Assembly: GCA_025463875.1 (NCBI GenBank)
Contig: JAODBI010000337.1
Coordinates: 1 to 37,687 of the forward strand
Reading direction: 5' to 3'
DNA from: Actinomycetes bacterium
Lineage (GTDB): Bacteria > Actinomycetota > Acidimicrobiia > IMCC26256 > PALSA-610
Length of the DNA: 37,687 bases
The translations under genes were made by a program, and so were the position numbers. The notes below the pieces were generated by a model, which was not told the origin of the DNA, made no database searches, and saw only the letters and a list, made by a program, of their open reading frames with translations. The first letter of the stretch is position 1. Every line of letters starts with the position of its first letter. This document shows, one piece after another, positions 1-9,188 of the stretch.

Positions 1-1154
1 GTGAAGTCGCAACCGTCGCATTCGTAACCGACGGTGGTCGCGCCGGCACCGAGCACATCGCCGTAGCCGAGGCCGGTGCCGTCGAAAATCCAGTGACCGG
101 CGCGGTGCACGGTGTAGCCGCCGAGGCCGCCGGTCACGTTGCGACCGATGCGGTGATAGCCCCCGCGGGTGAACGAGACGCCGGTCATATGGTTCTCGGG
201 GCGACCGACCACGAGGTCGGACCAGAACGTCGTCACCTCCGACTCGCGGTCGGTTCCCATCAGCGGGTCGTTCTTGAGGAAGCCCTTGTACCCGACCATC
301 ACCTCGTGATCGTCGCCCTCGATGCGCACCTGCCACAACGACGTGTTGCCCGAGAAGAACGCCGCATTGCCGCCGCGCGCGATGAAGGATTCGACCGTGT
401 CGCGCATCCCGCGAGACCAGTACTCGTCGTGGCCGACCGATAGATACAAGCTCGCGCCGTCCAACACTTCGGGATGTTCCTCGAGATCGGCGTTCGTGCA
501 CACACCGATCTCGAACCCTTCCCGTTCGGCCCACTCGATGAACGGCAGCTCCCAGTCGGGCCAACCCGCCGATCCGGCATAGCCCGACAGATGGTTGAGC
601 TGGACGTAGCCGACGTGCGCGGCGTTCTGCGGATCGGGCGCGCCCGTCCCCGTCACGCGCCGGCCCTTGCCCGGCGGCTTGTACAGGTAGCCCGCCGACA
701 TCGGCCGCTGCATCGCGACGTGGGTCCCGCCCGTGTACAGGTTCGGTCCGCCGAAGTCGTTGTAGGCGTGCCACGTATTGGTCGCCAGCGCGACCACGAT
801 CCGCGCGCCGGAAGACGGCCGCACGACGAAGAACGCGTAGTCGCGCCGCACCTTCTCGCCGACGTCGATCTCCATGACGACTTCGTAGTAGCCCGACCGC
901 CACGTCGGCTCGACGTCCAGCGTGAGCGCGACCGGCCAGCCGCACCCCTTCGAGGCCGCGTCCTTCGGCGTCTCGTGCTCGTCGGCCGCGACGGCCTCGG
1001 ACGCCGAACTGAACACGACCTCCCGGCGCGCGCCGACCCGCGCCACCTCGACCCGTACCGGCCGCCCCGCCGACGACGACATGTGCAGCCCGACCTGTTC
1101 GCCGGTACACACTGATTGCGGCCAGCAGTACCCCGTCACCACCTCACGTCCCAT
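1..1154 (-). CDS. N,N-dimethylformamidase large-subunit-like protein (partial, 3' end off window)
   Basis: The minus strand is open from an ATG at 1154 to the left edge, giving 384 codons without a stop; an in-frame TAG lies a few codons upstream of the ATG, so the start is well limited. Landmarks are ATNTWHAYNDFGG, a VGHDEYWS segment and FFSGNTSLWQVR, which are characteristic of the C-terminal domain of the N,N-dimethylformamidase beta-subunit family. The characterised enzymes hydrolyse dimethylformamide using a mononuclear iron centre; the many actinobacterial homologues have unknown substrates. No separate small-subunit gene is visible on this side. The family assignment is good; the substrate is unknown. 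The C terminus is cut by the window edge. Confidence 0.85.
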   Translation of the reverse strand, partial: MGREVVTGYCWPQSVCTGEQVGLHMSSSAGRPVRVEVARVGARREVVFSSASEAVAADEHETPKDAASKGCGWPVALTLDVEPTWRSGYYEVVMEIDVGEKVRRDYAFFVVRPSSGARIVVALATNTWHAYNDFGGPNLYTGGTHVAMQRPMSAGYLYKPPGKGRRVTGTGAPDPQNAAHVGYVQLNHLSGYAGSAGWPDWELPFIEWAEREGFEIGVCTNADLEEHPEVLDGASLYLSVGHDEYWSRGMRDTVESFIARGGNAAFFSGNTSLWQVRIEGDDHEVMVGYKGFLKNDPLMGTDRESEVTTFWSDLVVGRPENHMTGVSFTRGGYHRIGRNVTGGLGGYTVHRAGHWIFDGTGLGYGDVLGAGATTVGYECDGCDF

Positions 1155-1347
1155 GACCCGACCCTAACTGGGCGAGATGCTCGCTTCATCCGAGAAGGTG
1201 TCGCTCCGCGTGCCTGATGAGTGATCATGCTCGCCGCGCGAGCGGCCGATGGATCCAAAACTCAGTCCGAAGCTCACGACGAAGATGAACCCTGCGCCGG
1301 GCACTTCGCCTCGGCATTCGAGTGGTCGGCAAGCAAAAACGCGCGGC

Positions 1348-1971
1348 CTACCGCGGAACGCGTCGCTCCCACTGACGTTCGATCTGGCGCATGAGCGCCG
1401 GGTAGACGATCCAGTGCCGGAACGGCTTGATGAACGCCATGTATGCCCTGCCGAGCGCGCCGCGCGGTTTGACGTACACCGCCATCTGTCCCTGGTAGCG
1501 GCCGTTGCCTTGATCGACCCAAGCCAGATGCATCACACCGTGCATCGTCTGATTCGACAGCTCCGCGGCGAACTCCACGTCGGTGCGATAGAGCGGCACG
1601 AAAGGCAGGGAGACGAAATGCAGATTCACGGCCGTGTCGCGCAGATCGTCGGGCAGACGATGACGCAGTGAAGTTTCGTTCGTACCCGGGATCGGCGGCT
1701 TGCCCGCGGCATCCGAAGCGCGCTCGGCCGTGGCCGAGATCCGGCCGAGGTCGAACCAGGCGCCGAGGCGATCGCGCACGCGCCACAGGGCACGGGCCGG
1801 GAGCGACTTCGCATTGCCGGGATCGGACGAAAGCGTGTTCTCGATCAGGGTCTGGAACTCGTCGGCTCCGCCGTGTGCGGGGAGCGCCCAGACATCCTCG
1901 AGGGTGAAGTCGGAAACGATCGCACGGATGCGCCAGGGGCGAGATTCGTGCGCTGCGTTCGGAAGCCTCAC
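1348..1971 (-). CDS. DUF2867 domain protein
   Basis: A 207-aa protein beginning VRLPNAAHESRPWRIR and ending near FRHWIVYPALMRQIE is typical of DUF2867, a family of unknown function common in actinobacteria. I chose the GTG at 1971 because a GAGGG lies 6-7 nt upstream and the recognisable domain begins at once. The ATG at 2052 would add 27 low-complexity residues and run into the start of the divergent gene at 2051. It is divergent from the KARI-like gene with about 79 bp between the two starts, so the two may share a control region. No catalytic residues can be named. SRPBCC-like lipid or ligand binding is sometimes suggested for this type of fold, but nothing here proves it. Confidence 0.8.
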   Translation of the reverse strand: MRLPNAAHESRPWRIRAIVSDFTLEDVWALPAHGGADEFQTLIENTLSSDPGNAKSLPARALWRVRDRLGAWFDLGRISATAERASDAAGKPPIPGTNETSLRHRLPDDLRDTAVNLHFVSLPFVPLYRTDVEFAAELSNQTMHGVMHLAWVDQGNGRYQGQMAVYVKPRGALGRAYMAFIKPFRHWIVYPALMRQIERQWERRVPR

Positions 1972-2050
1972 GGCGGCCCTCGATCCCGACGACGTCGTGC
2001 GGATCGTAGGCGGGTTGCTCGTTGTCCCGGGATCTGCAACTTTGCTGGGC

Positions 2051-3025
2051 ATGACATCGATCTACTACGAGAGTGACGCCGACAGCGGCACGTTGGACGG
2101 GCAGCGGATCGCGGTGGTCGGGTACGGCAACCAGGGTCGGTCGTGGGCGCTCAACCTGCGCGACAGCGGGTATGCCCCCGTCGTGTGCGTGCGCCGCGAC
2201 GAGACCCGCGAGCAAGCGGTGGCCGATGGCTTCGAGGCGCACGAGGTGGAGGCCGCCAACGAAGCCGACGTGATCTGCATCCTCGTACCGGACGACGTGA
2301 TCACGCTGTTGGGGCTCGCGCCGAGCGCGGACTCGTGTGTGATCGTCGCGAGCGGATACACGCTCGGATTCGGCCGGCTGGATCCACCCGGCGACAGCGG
2401 AATGGTCGCGCCGCGGATGCTCGGCCCCGAGGTACGCCGCTGCTACGAGGAAGGAGTCGGGTTCATCACCGCGGTCGGCGTGCACCACGACGCCACCGGG
2501 AGCGCGCTCGCCCGCGTACTCGCGATCGCCAAGGCCATCGGCGGGTTGCGCCAGGGCGCGCTCGCGCTCACACCGATGCAGGAGGCGGTGCTCGATCTCG
2601 GTGTCGAGCAGGTGCTCTCACCCGCATTGACCGCCGTGAACAACGCGTTCGTGCAGACGATGATCGAACACGACATCCCCATCGAGGCGATCGTCGTCGA
2701 GCTCGTACTCTCGGGTGAGGTCGAGCGCACGTACCGGTTGTTGCGCGAGATCGGTTACGCGGCGCAGTCCGAGTTCCACTCGCCGACAAGTCAGTACGGC
2801 CAGCTCTCGCGCCGCGGCCGCTTCGACCACCTCGATATCGTCGCGACGATGCGCGGACTCGCCGACGACATCGAGTCGGGCCGGTTCGCCGACGAGTGGG
2901 ACGCCGAGCGAGACGCCGGATATCCGACGCTCGCGCGACTGAAGGAACAGCACGCAGGACCCGCCATCCGCGAGTACGAAGCCGAGTTGCGACGCCGGCT
3001 CGGACCCGGCGTTGCCGGCCGCTGA
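2051..3025 (+). CDS. Ketol-acid reductoisomerase (KARI) paralogue with altered active site
   Basis: A 324-aa protein of class I KARI (IlvC) length and architecture: an N-terminal NADP-binding Rossmann domain with GYGNQG at residues 24-29, then the all-alpha KARI C-terminal domain with IAKAIGGLR and DLGVEQ (182-187). True IlvC converts acetolactate to dihydroxyisovalerate in branched-chain amino acid synthesis. Several family landmarks are changed. The His-Gly before the Rossmann exit is Ser-Gly (S101); the lysine of the PKGPGH-type motif is R122 in PRMLGP. The metal residues D182 and E186 are kept, E217 appears kept, but the second Glu of the E-x-x-x-E motif is S221. This looks like a paralogue with a different reaction rather than housekeeping IlvC. 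No ilvB, ilvN, ilvD or leu gene is adjacent. Start: ATG with the domain beginning at residue 4. Confidence 0.85.
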   Translation: MTSIYYESDADSGTLDGQRIAVVGYGNQGRSWALNLRDSGYAPVVCVRRDETREQAVADGFEAHEVEAANEADVICILVPDDVITLLGLAPSADSCVIVASGYTLGFGRLDPPGDSGMVAPRMLGPEVRRCYEEGVGFITAVGVHHDATGSALARVLAIAKAIGGLRQGALALTPMQEAVLDLGVEQVLSPALTAVNNAFVQTMIEHDIPIEAIVVELVLSGEVERTYRLLREIGYAAQSEFHSPTSQYGQLSRRGRFDHLDIVATMRGLADDIESGRFADEWDAERDAGYPTLARLKEQHAGPAIREYEAELRRRLGPGVAGR

Positions 3026-3099
3026 ACGACTGCCGACCGGCGCCGCGCGACCTCGAGCTGAGCCGTCATGTGGAGTCATGAAGCCGCTGTCACCTGCGA

Positions 3100-3114
3100 C
3101 CGCGAAAAACGCGG
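3100..3114. terminator. Weak hairpin between convergent genes
   Basis: CCGCG-AAAAA-CGCGG, a 5-bp GC stem with a 5-nt loop, lies between the KARI-like gene (ends 3025) and the convergent membrane-protein gene (ends 3133). There is no T tract, so terminator function is only a guess. Confidence 0.25.
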
Positions 3115-3132
3115 ACCGCGATGTTTCGCGAA

Positions 3133-4095
3133 TCATCTGCCGACGTCCAAGCGGTCGCGTGGTTCGCGGCGGCGAATGAGGGCGACTGCCATCAGCGCGA
3201 TGAGCGGGCCGCTGTTGGGGTCGGTCGCCTGGCCGCTGTAGAGCTGGCCGAGGTCTTGTCCGAGCACCCAGATAGCGAGCGCGAGCACGAACCCGGCGGC
3301 CGCGGCAAGCGTGCGGCTCGAGCGTCGGAGCGCGGTGAGGCCGATCATCACTTCGGCGACGATCAGCGCGACAACGAGCGGCGCGCCTCGGTGACTCGTC
3401 CAGCCGCCGATGGACGCTTGGAGCCGGTTGAGCCAATGCGGCGCGCCGGAACCGGAGCCGGTGAGCGCGCCCGCGATCGCGGCGCCGGTGTTCTGGCCGG
3501 GGAGCGCTTGGAAGACGGCGCCGCCGACCCAGAGCACGGCCCACGCGAGCGGCAACCACCGTGCCGGTGCAACGTCTGGACGATCGCGCCGCGGCCACGC
3601 CGCGAGCGCGAGCACGCCGTAGAGCAGCACCGCGCCCGGCGCGCCGTTCAGCAGACTCGCATGTCCGCTGGCGAGACCGGCCAAGCCTTCGCCGAAGAAC
3701 CACACGCCGAGCACCCACGGGAGCGACACTGCCAGCGCGAGCCGCGCGGTGCGCGGGACCAGCAAACCGAGCCCGATTACCAGCTGGGTCACTGCGAACG
3801 GCAGGTCCCAGACGAGCGGGTGCGCCGCGACGATGCTCGCCGCCCAGCGGACCGGGCCCGCGACGACGATGGGCTGCCCCACGGCAAGCGGCGCGATCAC
3901 CTGTCGGGCGAAGCCGGTGCCGAGCATGAAGGGCTGAAGTTGCAGCGCGCCGTCCAGGAACCAGAGCAGGCCGAGTACGACCTGTATTTGGCGACGCGTG
4001 ATGAGCGCGCGATGCGAGACGAAGGTTGCGTTCAGGCCGAAGCGCCCAGGCCGGGTCGCACGCGGCGACCCGGCCCGGACAGTGGTAGCTGCCAT
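3133..4095 (-). CDS. Polytopic membrane protein (unknown function)
   Basis: A 320-aa protein with about seven or eight hydrophobic segments. The first (residues about 36-55, beginning IQVVLGLLWFLDGALQLQP) follows a basic N-terminal tail. Recurrent features are a short amphipathic stretch QPFMLG, a loop with PGQNTGAAIAG, and a basic C terminus RRREPRDRLDVGR. This layout is seen in uncharacterised actinobacterial membrane proteins; a loose DoxX-like resemblance is possible but not claimed. The gene starts 11 nt after the stop of the secreted CWB2-like gene on the same strand, so the two are probably co-transcribed. That context suggests an envelope role. No enzymatic motif is visible. Confidence 0.7.
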   Translation of the reverse strand: MAATTVRAGSPRATRPGRFGLNATFVSHRALITRRQIQVVLGLLWFLDGALQLQPFMLGTGFARQVIAPLAVGQPIVVAGPVRWAASIVAAHPLVWDLPFAVTQLVIGLGLLVPRTARLALAVSLPWVLGVWFFGEGLAGLASGHASLLNGAPGAVLLYGVLALAAWPRRDRPDVAPARWLPLAWAVLWVGGAVFQALPGQNTGAAIAGALTGSGSGAPHWLNRLQASIGGWTSHRGAPLVVALIVAEVMIGLTALRRSSRTLAAAAGFVLALAIWVLGQDLGQLYSGQATDPNSGPLIALMAVALIRRREPRDRLDVGR

Positions 4096-4106
4096 TCTTG
4101 GTCTGC

Positions 4107-5570
4107 CTACTGGGAGGAGTCCGTGTAACGACCACCGGTGTTCTGGTTCCAGAGCCGCCGGTTACCCATCTCGGAGTCGTAGTCGACGCGGGCCTGCTGT
4201 CCCCACGCGATCTGGTTCCAGCTGCCGATCACGTATGTCATGTTGTACGGCCCGTCCGCGGGCGTCGTCAGGTAGGTCGGTGCGACCGACTTGTAGTAGC
4301 CCTCGAGCTGAGGCGGCAACGCGCCGGAGCTATTTGTGAATAACAGCGGTGCGTGGAAGCCCAGATGCGACAGGGGAGCCGATGCGACCGCACCCTGCCA
4401 GTCGTTGATGTTGACGAGCGTGAAGCCGTGGCCGGGGCCGGTGATCTTCCAGCCGACCATGCCGGCCGGGTCCCACATCTTCGCGAAGGCGATCGCCGTG
4501 TCGACAGGAGTGTCTACGGGATCGGCGTTGAAGGCGACGATGTCGTCATTGGTGACCCGGATAATGGTCCCGTATGCAGCGAGCTGCTTTGCGACTGCGG
4601 CCGAGATCTGGTTGGGGCCGCCGAAGAGGTAGATGCGCGCCTGCCCGTTGCGGCGCTTGAGCGCGTCGATCGTGGGCTGCGGGACTGCGTTCCTGTTCAC
4701 CCAGAGCAGGCCGGACGCCATGTGCGCGACCCAGTGCGTCGCCGGGAGCAGGTACTGGTAGTCGGTCCCGTCCATCGAGCCGACCATCACGTTTTCCATT
4801 CCATTGCTCATGTTCGCGACGCCGGTGTCGGGGTTCTCGATCGAGCCGTAGAGCTGGTCGACCTGGTTGGCGAGCTGGGGCACGCTGGACGCGGTCACCG
4901 TGACGTACTTGACCCCGATCGACTTCAGTTGGTTCTCGACGCCCGAGTTTGCCGCGCCGCCGACAAGGAAAGCGTCGACGTTGTTGTAGCGCGAGATACC
5001 CGTGTCACCGAGCCGCTTGATCTCGTTCAATGTCACCTTCGGGATCCCGGTCTTGGTGACGTAGAGGATCGGCGCGTCATTGGGGAAATGGAGTAGCGGC
5101 ACCGCGGTGATCGCGGCGAGCGGGTCGTCGGGTGTGAGCAGCGTCAGCCCCCACGGCCGGTCGGGATCGTTGTCGTTCTCCGTCGGCGCATTCAACGGCA
5201 CCACCGCGGGCCAGACGTGCTGAGTCACCGAGACCGCCTCTTGGTAGGGATCCGCTCCGTAGAGGCGCTGAGTGGTCTTGGTGCCGATCGTCGGCACGAG
5301 CGTCGGTTCTGACGGTGGCGGCGGGACCTTGAAGTCGCCGTTCCCGGTGGGAGCACCGAACGGGTACAGATTCGGATCGGTCGCCGTCTTGGTCGCGGTG
5401 CTCGGTGGTGCCGTGGTGGGCGAGGTCGCTTGAGCTCGGGCCACCGCGGCCCGCGTGCTCGAGGCCCCGGCGCTGCCGGGCCCGAGCGCGAGTACAAGGG
5501 CTGCCGCGGCGGCGAGAGCAGTACCGCCGCCGAACAGAATCGGTCGAAGCTTCAATGACGCGAAGGACAT
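4107..5570 (-). CDS. Secreted cell-wall-binding-repeat-2 (CWB2)-like protein
   Basis: A 487-aa protein with a Sec signal peptide (basic start, hydrophobic residues about 11-36), a Thr/Pro-rich linker (about 49-66), and then repeats of CWB2 type. One repeat opens with RLYGADPYQEAVSV (103-116) and includes ILYVTKTGIP and AFLVGGAANSG (200-210); a second includes ARIYLFGGPNQISAAV; a third contains the APLLF and TYVIGSWNQI segments. In CWB2 proteins three such repeats pack together and bind anionic wall polymers. No extra catalytic domain is visible, so this is probably a wall-anchored protein of unknown partner. A strong GGAGG lies about 9 nt before the ATG at 5570. It leads an operon with the membrane protein downstream. 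Confidence 0.7.
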   Translation of the reverse strand: MSFASLKLRPILFGGGTALAAAAALVLALGPGSAGASSTRAAVARAQATSPTTAPPSTATKTATDPNLYPFGAPTGNGDFKVPPPPSEPTLVPTIGTKTTQRLYGADPYQEAVSVTQHVWPAVVPLNAPTENDNDPDRPWGLTLLTPDDPLAAITAVPLLHFPNDAPILYVTKTGIPKVTLNEIKRLGDTGISRYNNVDAFLVGGAANSGVENQLKSIGVKYVTVTASSVPQLANQVDQLYGSIENPDTGVANMSNGMENVMVGSMDGTDYQYLLPATHWVAHMASGLLWVNRNAVPQPTIDALKRRNGQARIYLFGGPNQISAAVAKQLAAYGTIIRVTNDDIVAFNADPVDTPVDTAIAFAKMWDPAGMVGWKITGPGHGFTLVNINDWQGAVASAPLSHLGFHAPLLFTNSSGALPPQLEGYYKSVAPTYLTTPADGPYNMTYVIGSWNQIAWGQQARVDYDSEMGNRRLWNQNTGGRYTDSSQ

Positions 5571-5790
5571 CAGTACTTACCTCCGTTGGCCGAATGGTTG
5601 AGCATCGAGATTCGCGAACGAGGACGGCGTTCGCATCGGTGAGTCCCCGGTGGTGCTGCCTGGTCCCGTCAACGTCGGCCATCGGCGCGGCGGTCTCGGG
5701 AGCGACTGGGGAATCGACTAGGTCCTCGCGGATGCGATCACGCGTTCGGGAGAACGACGCTGTCGTCGAGACACCCACTCGGGAGGTGAA

Positions 5791-6243
5791 ATGGACAAGG
5801 TCACGTTGGGGCGCAGCGGACTGAAGGTGTCACCCATCTGCTTCGGGACCTGGGCGTTCGACGGCGAGTGGGGTCCCGTCGACGTCAAGTCCGCGACCGC
5901 GACGAAGGGCGGCCTGCGCCGAGAGGGCGACCGTCTCGTCCGCGACGCAAGCCGCGAGTGGTTACGTCAGGGTGTCGACGCGAGTCTGCGCGCCCTCCGG
6001 GTCGACGTCATCGACCTCTACCAGCTGCACTGGCCCGACCCGAGCACACATTCGAAGAGACGGCAGCGACGCTCGCGGAGCCGTGCGCGGTCTCTCGCTG
6101 CCAACCTTGGCCGCGGCGTGGACGCTCGCGCATCCGGCGGTGGACGTCGCTGTCGTCGGCGCCACGAATCCCGATCATCTCGGCCACCTGGTCCTCGCCG
6201 CTCAAGCTCGACTGTCGAGCGAAGAGCTGCGCTACGTGCCTTC
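5791..6243 (+). pseudogene. Aldo/keto reductase remnant
   Basis: An intact start (GGGAGGTG just upstream of ATG 5791) opens an AKR N terminus, LGRSGLKVSPICFGTWAF, which then jumps directly to ATKGGLRREGDRLVRDAS and DLYQLHWPDP. About 65 residues that would carry the catalytic Asp and Tyr are missing. After the THS codons near 6054 the frame changes (FEETAATLAE), then changes again to RGLSLPTLAAAWTL, PAVDVAVVGATNP and LSSEEL. So there are two internal deletions and at least two frameshifts in about 450 bp. Intact AKRs of this class are about 325 aa. The product cannot be an active reductase. It is flanked by intact genes on the opposite strand. Confidence 0.85.
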
Positions 6244-6304
6244 CGGTGAGGGTCCTCGCAGCGGGACCGCACGGTCGAGGATCTCGTTGATCTCCGCACG
6301 CACC

Positions 6305-9112
6305 TCACGCACCATGAAGACCCACGCCGACTCCCTGGTTGTGCAGTGTTGCGGGCGGCAGAACGTGCACGAGTTCGCTCCGCGAGCGAATCTCGAGCTT
6401 GGTGAAGACCTTGCGCAGGTGGTACTCGACGGTGCGGGCACTGATGAACAGCTGTGCGCCGATCTCCGGATTCGAGCGGCCGTCGCGCGCGAGCTCGGCG
6501 ATCTGCGCCTCTCGCGCGGTGAAGTCGGCCGCCGTGTCGACGGTCCGTTTGCGCGCCCGCTCGCCAGTCGCGCGCAACTCGCGAGCAGCGCGCGCGGCGA
6601 ATGCCTCGGCACCCATCGTCGAAAACATGTGCTGCGCGGTGCGCAACTGTTCGCGGGCATCGATTCGTCGACGCTGCCGTCGGAGCCATTCACCGTAGAG
6701 AAGGCGAGCGCGCGCAACGTGTGCAGACGCGTGGAAACATCGGCCAAGTCGCTCGATTGACTCCCGGTACAACTGCTCAGCAACCGAGTCGTCACTCACG
6801 AGCGCGCGCGACCGCGCCTCGATACCGAGTCCCCAGTCCGTTCCGCTCAGCTGTGTCCGTTCGGAGAGCCGCTGGACTGCACTCGTCGCAACCTCGTACT
6901 CGCCACTACGTGCGGCCGCTTCGACGAGCTCGGGCAAAACCCAGCAGCAGAAACCCTGTCCACCCTCACGCGTGTGATGCAGCGACGCGAGCGCGTCTCG
7001 GTACCGGCCGAGACCGTTGTACAGCACGGCAGGCGCGTACTGGGGCCGGGTGAGGTGTGGCCCGTCTCCGCGGTGGCTCGCGTCTCGAATGCTCGTCTCG
7101 AAGAGCTCGACCATCTGTGCCTCGTCCCCGCGCCAGGCCGCGAACAGCAACGACGTGGGCACGACGCGTCCGTGACCAATCGCGCGTGCAATCGCGCCGG
7201 CTTCGTCGATCAATGCCGAAGCGCTCGAGAAGTCGCCGGCGTGCACCTGCAATGCCGCGAGGTAATTGAGCGCCATCGTGAGCTCGATCAACTTGCCCGC
7301 GTCGCGCGCGATCCGGACGTGACGACTCGCGAGCGCGTGCGTTGCCTGGTCGTCCCAGAGCTCCGCCGCCGCGCGGCACGCGACTGCGAACCAGCGCGTG
7401 TCGTCCTCCTGCTGAACGGCGTCGACGGCGCGGCGCAGCGCCGGCATGGCGGCCACATACCCGTTGGTGAGCAACGCCGCGAACCCGTCGAGCAGAAAGT
7501 CGACCGGGCGCGGGGTCTCGGTCGTCGGTGGTGCGGCGCGCGCCGCTTGCGCGGTGTCGACCAAACTCAGACTCGTCCTGCGTCGACCGGCGAACAGCGC
7601 GGCTTCGATCGCTCGCATGTACGTCTCGCGGGCCATCGGAACGTCGAGGTGCTCAAGCGCCTCTGCGGCGCGCAGGAACCGAAACGGTAGGTCGATTTCT
7701 CGTCGCAGCGTCAACGCGACCTCAGCTCGCAGCGTCTCGAGCCGCGCCTGCTCGAGTTCGGAGAGCGGCCCCACGCTCGCGGCCGCCAGCAGATCGTCGG
7801 TGGCGTGCGGCGCTCCGGCAATGAGCTTGGCGTGCGCGGCGGTGAGCGCCCGTGCGGCGCGGCGACCCGGTTCGGGCGTGAAGAGAGCCGATCGCTCGAG
7901 GAACGCGGCCGCGGCCGCCGCGCCACCACGCTCGCGCGCCAGCCCGGCAGAGCGTTCGAGGTCATCGGCGATGTCGGCGTTCGGAGCGACCGTCGCGTGC
8001 GCGCGGTGCCACACCCATCGATCCCGATGACTACTCGGGTCGATCGCCTCGGCGAGCGCACTGTGGACGCGCCGACGATGGTCGGGGGACGCCGCGCGGT
8101 ATACGGCAGATCGCAGGTGAGGATGCACAAACGTGACGCGCTCGCCGAATCGGAGCAACCCGTTGGACTCGGCGCCGGACGCCTCGCCGACGTCAAGTCC
8201 CAACAACGTGGCCGCGCGCCGTAGCAGGGCCGGATCGCCCTCGGGCTCCGCAGCCGCGACGAGCAGCAGCTGCCGCGTCTCGGGCGAAAGACCATCCAGC
8301 CGCGAGGCGGACCGAGCTACGGCCGGCTTGGTGGGCGGTCGCGTCGGGGGCACGCCGAAACCTCCCGCGAGCTCGGTCGGCGCCAACGCGTGCGGCAACT
8401 CGAGGAGCGCGCGTGGATTGCCCTGCGACTCGGCGATGATGCGCTCGCGAACGCGGGCATCGAGCGGGCCGGGAACCACCGACGACAGGAGGGCGTGCGA
8501 CTCCGCGTTCGAGAGTCCCTCGACGATGAGTTCGGGCAGCCCGGCAAACTCGTCGCTCGGTTCGCGCATCGCGAACACCAGCGCGACCCTCTCGGTACGC
8601 AATCGGCGCGCCACGAACGCGAGCACTTGGGAGGAAGGCCGGTCGAGCAGCTGCGCGTCATCGACGACACAAATCAACGGCGCGTCTGCGGCCACCTCGC
8701 AAAACAGACCCAGCACGGCCAGCCCGACGAAGAAGAGATCCGGCGCGCTCCCAGCACCGACACCGAATACGGCGGCGAACGCCTCACGCTGCGGAGCCGG
8801 CAGCCGGTCGGCTCGATCGGACATTTGCGCGAACAGACGATGTAGTCCGGCGAACCCGAGCTCCTGCTCCGCTTCGATTCCGTCGATTCGCGCAACCTGA
8901 AATCCCGACGCGGATTCCACCGCGAACTCGAGCAACGTCGTCTTGCCGATCCCGACCTCGCCTCGCACCACGGTCGCCTGGCCGCGCCCGGCCCGGGTGG
9001 CCTCGAGGAGCCTTCCGATCGTCTCCCGCTCTCGCGCTCGAATGCGGTCCCGACCGGGCCGCGAACCGTGCGACTCGTCGACGTCGTCGAGGACATGAGG
9101 TATCGATGCCAC
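6305..9112 (-). CDS. LAL-type LuxR family transcriptional regulator with N-terminal ATPase
   Basis: A 935-aa regulator. It has an N-terminal AAA/NACHT-like ATPase (Walker A GEVGIGKTT at residues 51-59, Walker B-like LICVVDDAQLLD), a long middle of TPR-like helical repeats, and a C-terminal LuxR helix-turn-helix (FTAREAQIAELARDGRS, then ARTVEYHLRKVFTKLEIRSR). Proteins of this MalT-like size and order are ATP-dependent, signal-sensing activators; ligands are usually unknown. I chose GTG 9112 because GGGAGG lies about 9 nt upstream; a GTG at 9121 is possible. The gene follows marR by 76 nt, and a palindrome resembling the one before marR lies in that gap, so MarR control is likely. A decayed AKR gene lies downstream on the other strand. 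Confidence 0.9.
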   Translation of the reverse strand: MASIPHVLDDVDESHGSRPGRDRIRARERETIGRLLEATRAGRGQATVVRGEVGIGKTTLLEFAVESASGFQVARIDGIEAEQELGFAGLHRLFAQMSDRADRLPAPQREAFAAVFGVGAGSAPDLFFVGLAVLGLFCEVAADAPLICVVDDAQLLDRPSSQVLAFVARRLRTERVALVFAMREPSDEFAGLPELIVEGLSNAESHALLSSVVPGPLDARVRERIIAESQGNPRALLELPHALAPTELAGGFGVPPTRPPTKPAVARSASRLDGLSPETRQLLLVAAAEPEGDPALLRRAATLLGLDVGEASGAESNGLLRFGERVTFVHPHLRSAVYRAASPDHRRRVHSALAEAIDPSSHRDRWVWHRAHATVAPNADIADDLERSAGLARERGGAAAAAAFLERSALFTPEPGRRAARALTAAHAKLIAGAPHATDDLLAAASVGPLSELEQARLETLRAEVALTLRREIDLPFRFLRAAEALEHLDVPMARETYMRAIEAALFAGRRRTSLSLVDTAQAARAAPPTTETPRPVDFLLDGFAALLTNGYVAAMPALRRAVDAVQQEDDTRWFAVACRAAAELWDDQATHALASRHVRIARDAGKLIELTMALNYLAALQVHAGDFSSASALIDEAGAIARAIGHGRVVPTSLLFAAWRGDEAQMVELFETSIRDASHRGDGPHLTRPQYAPAVLYNGLGRYRDALASLHHTREGGQGFCCWVLPELVEAAARSGEYEVATSAVQRLSERTQLSGTDWGLGIEARSRALVSDDSVAEQLYRESIERLGRCFHASAHVARARLLYGEWLRRQRRRIDAREQLRTAQHMFSTMGAEAFAARAARELRATGERARKRTVDTAADFTAREAQIAELARDGRSNPEIGAQLFISARTVEYHLRKVFTKLEIRSRSELVHVLPPATLHNQGVGVGLHGA

Positions 9113-9155
9113 CTCTGACACCTCCCACTCGGGAGCGTCAACTGTAAAGGGACTC

Positions 9156-9175
9156 ACTTGCTGTGTCAAGCAAGT
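9156..9175. promoter_or_regulatory. MarR-type operator candidate before luxR
   Basis: ACTTGCTgtgtcaAGCAAGT: 7-bp arms around 6 central bases, 44 nt upstream of the LuxR GTG and 14 nt after the marR stop. Its outer part (CTTGCT...AGCAAG) matches the palindrome in front of marR. Confidence 0.6.
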
Positions 9176-9188
9176 ATTAGGCCACCGG

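Noticed and set aside
93-1167. Long plus-strand reading frames opposite the DMFase-like gene
   Set aside because: They are antisense shadows of GC-rich codons; the minus strand carries the recognisable protein family.
2051-3025. Housekeeping ilvC
   Set aside because: Several catalytic positions are replaced and no branched-chain amino acid genes are nearby, so the gene symbol was withheld.
3121-4128. 335-codon plus-strand frame
   Set aside because: Arg/Glu/Pro-rich shadow opposite the polytopic membrane protein; no family features.
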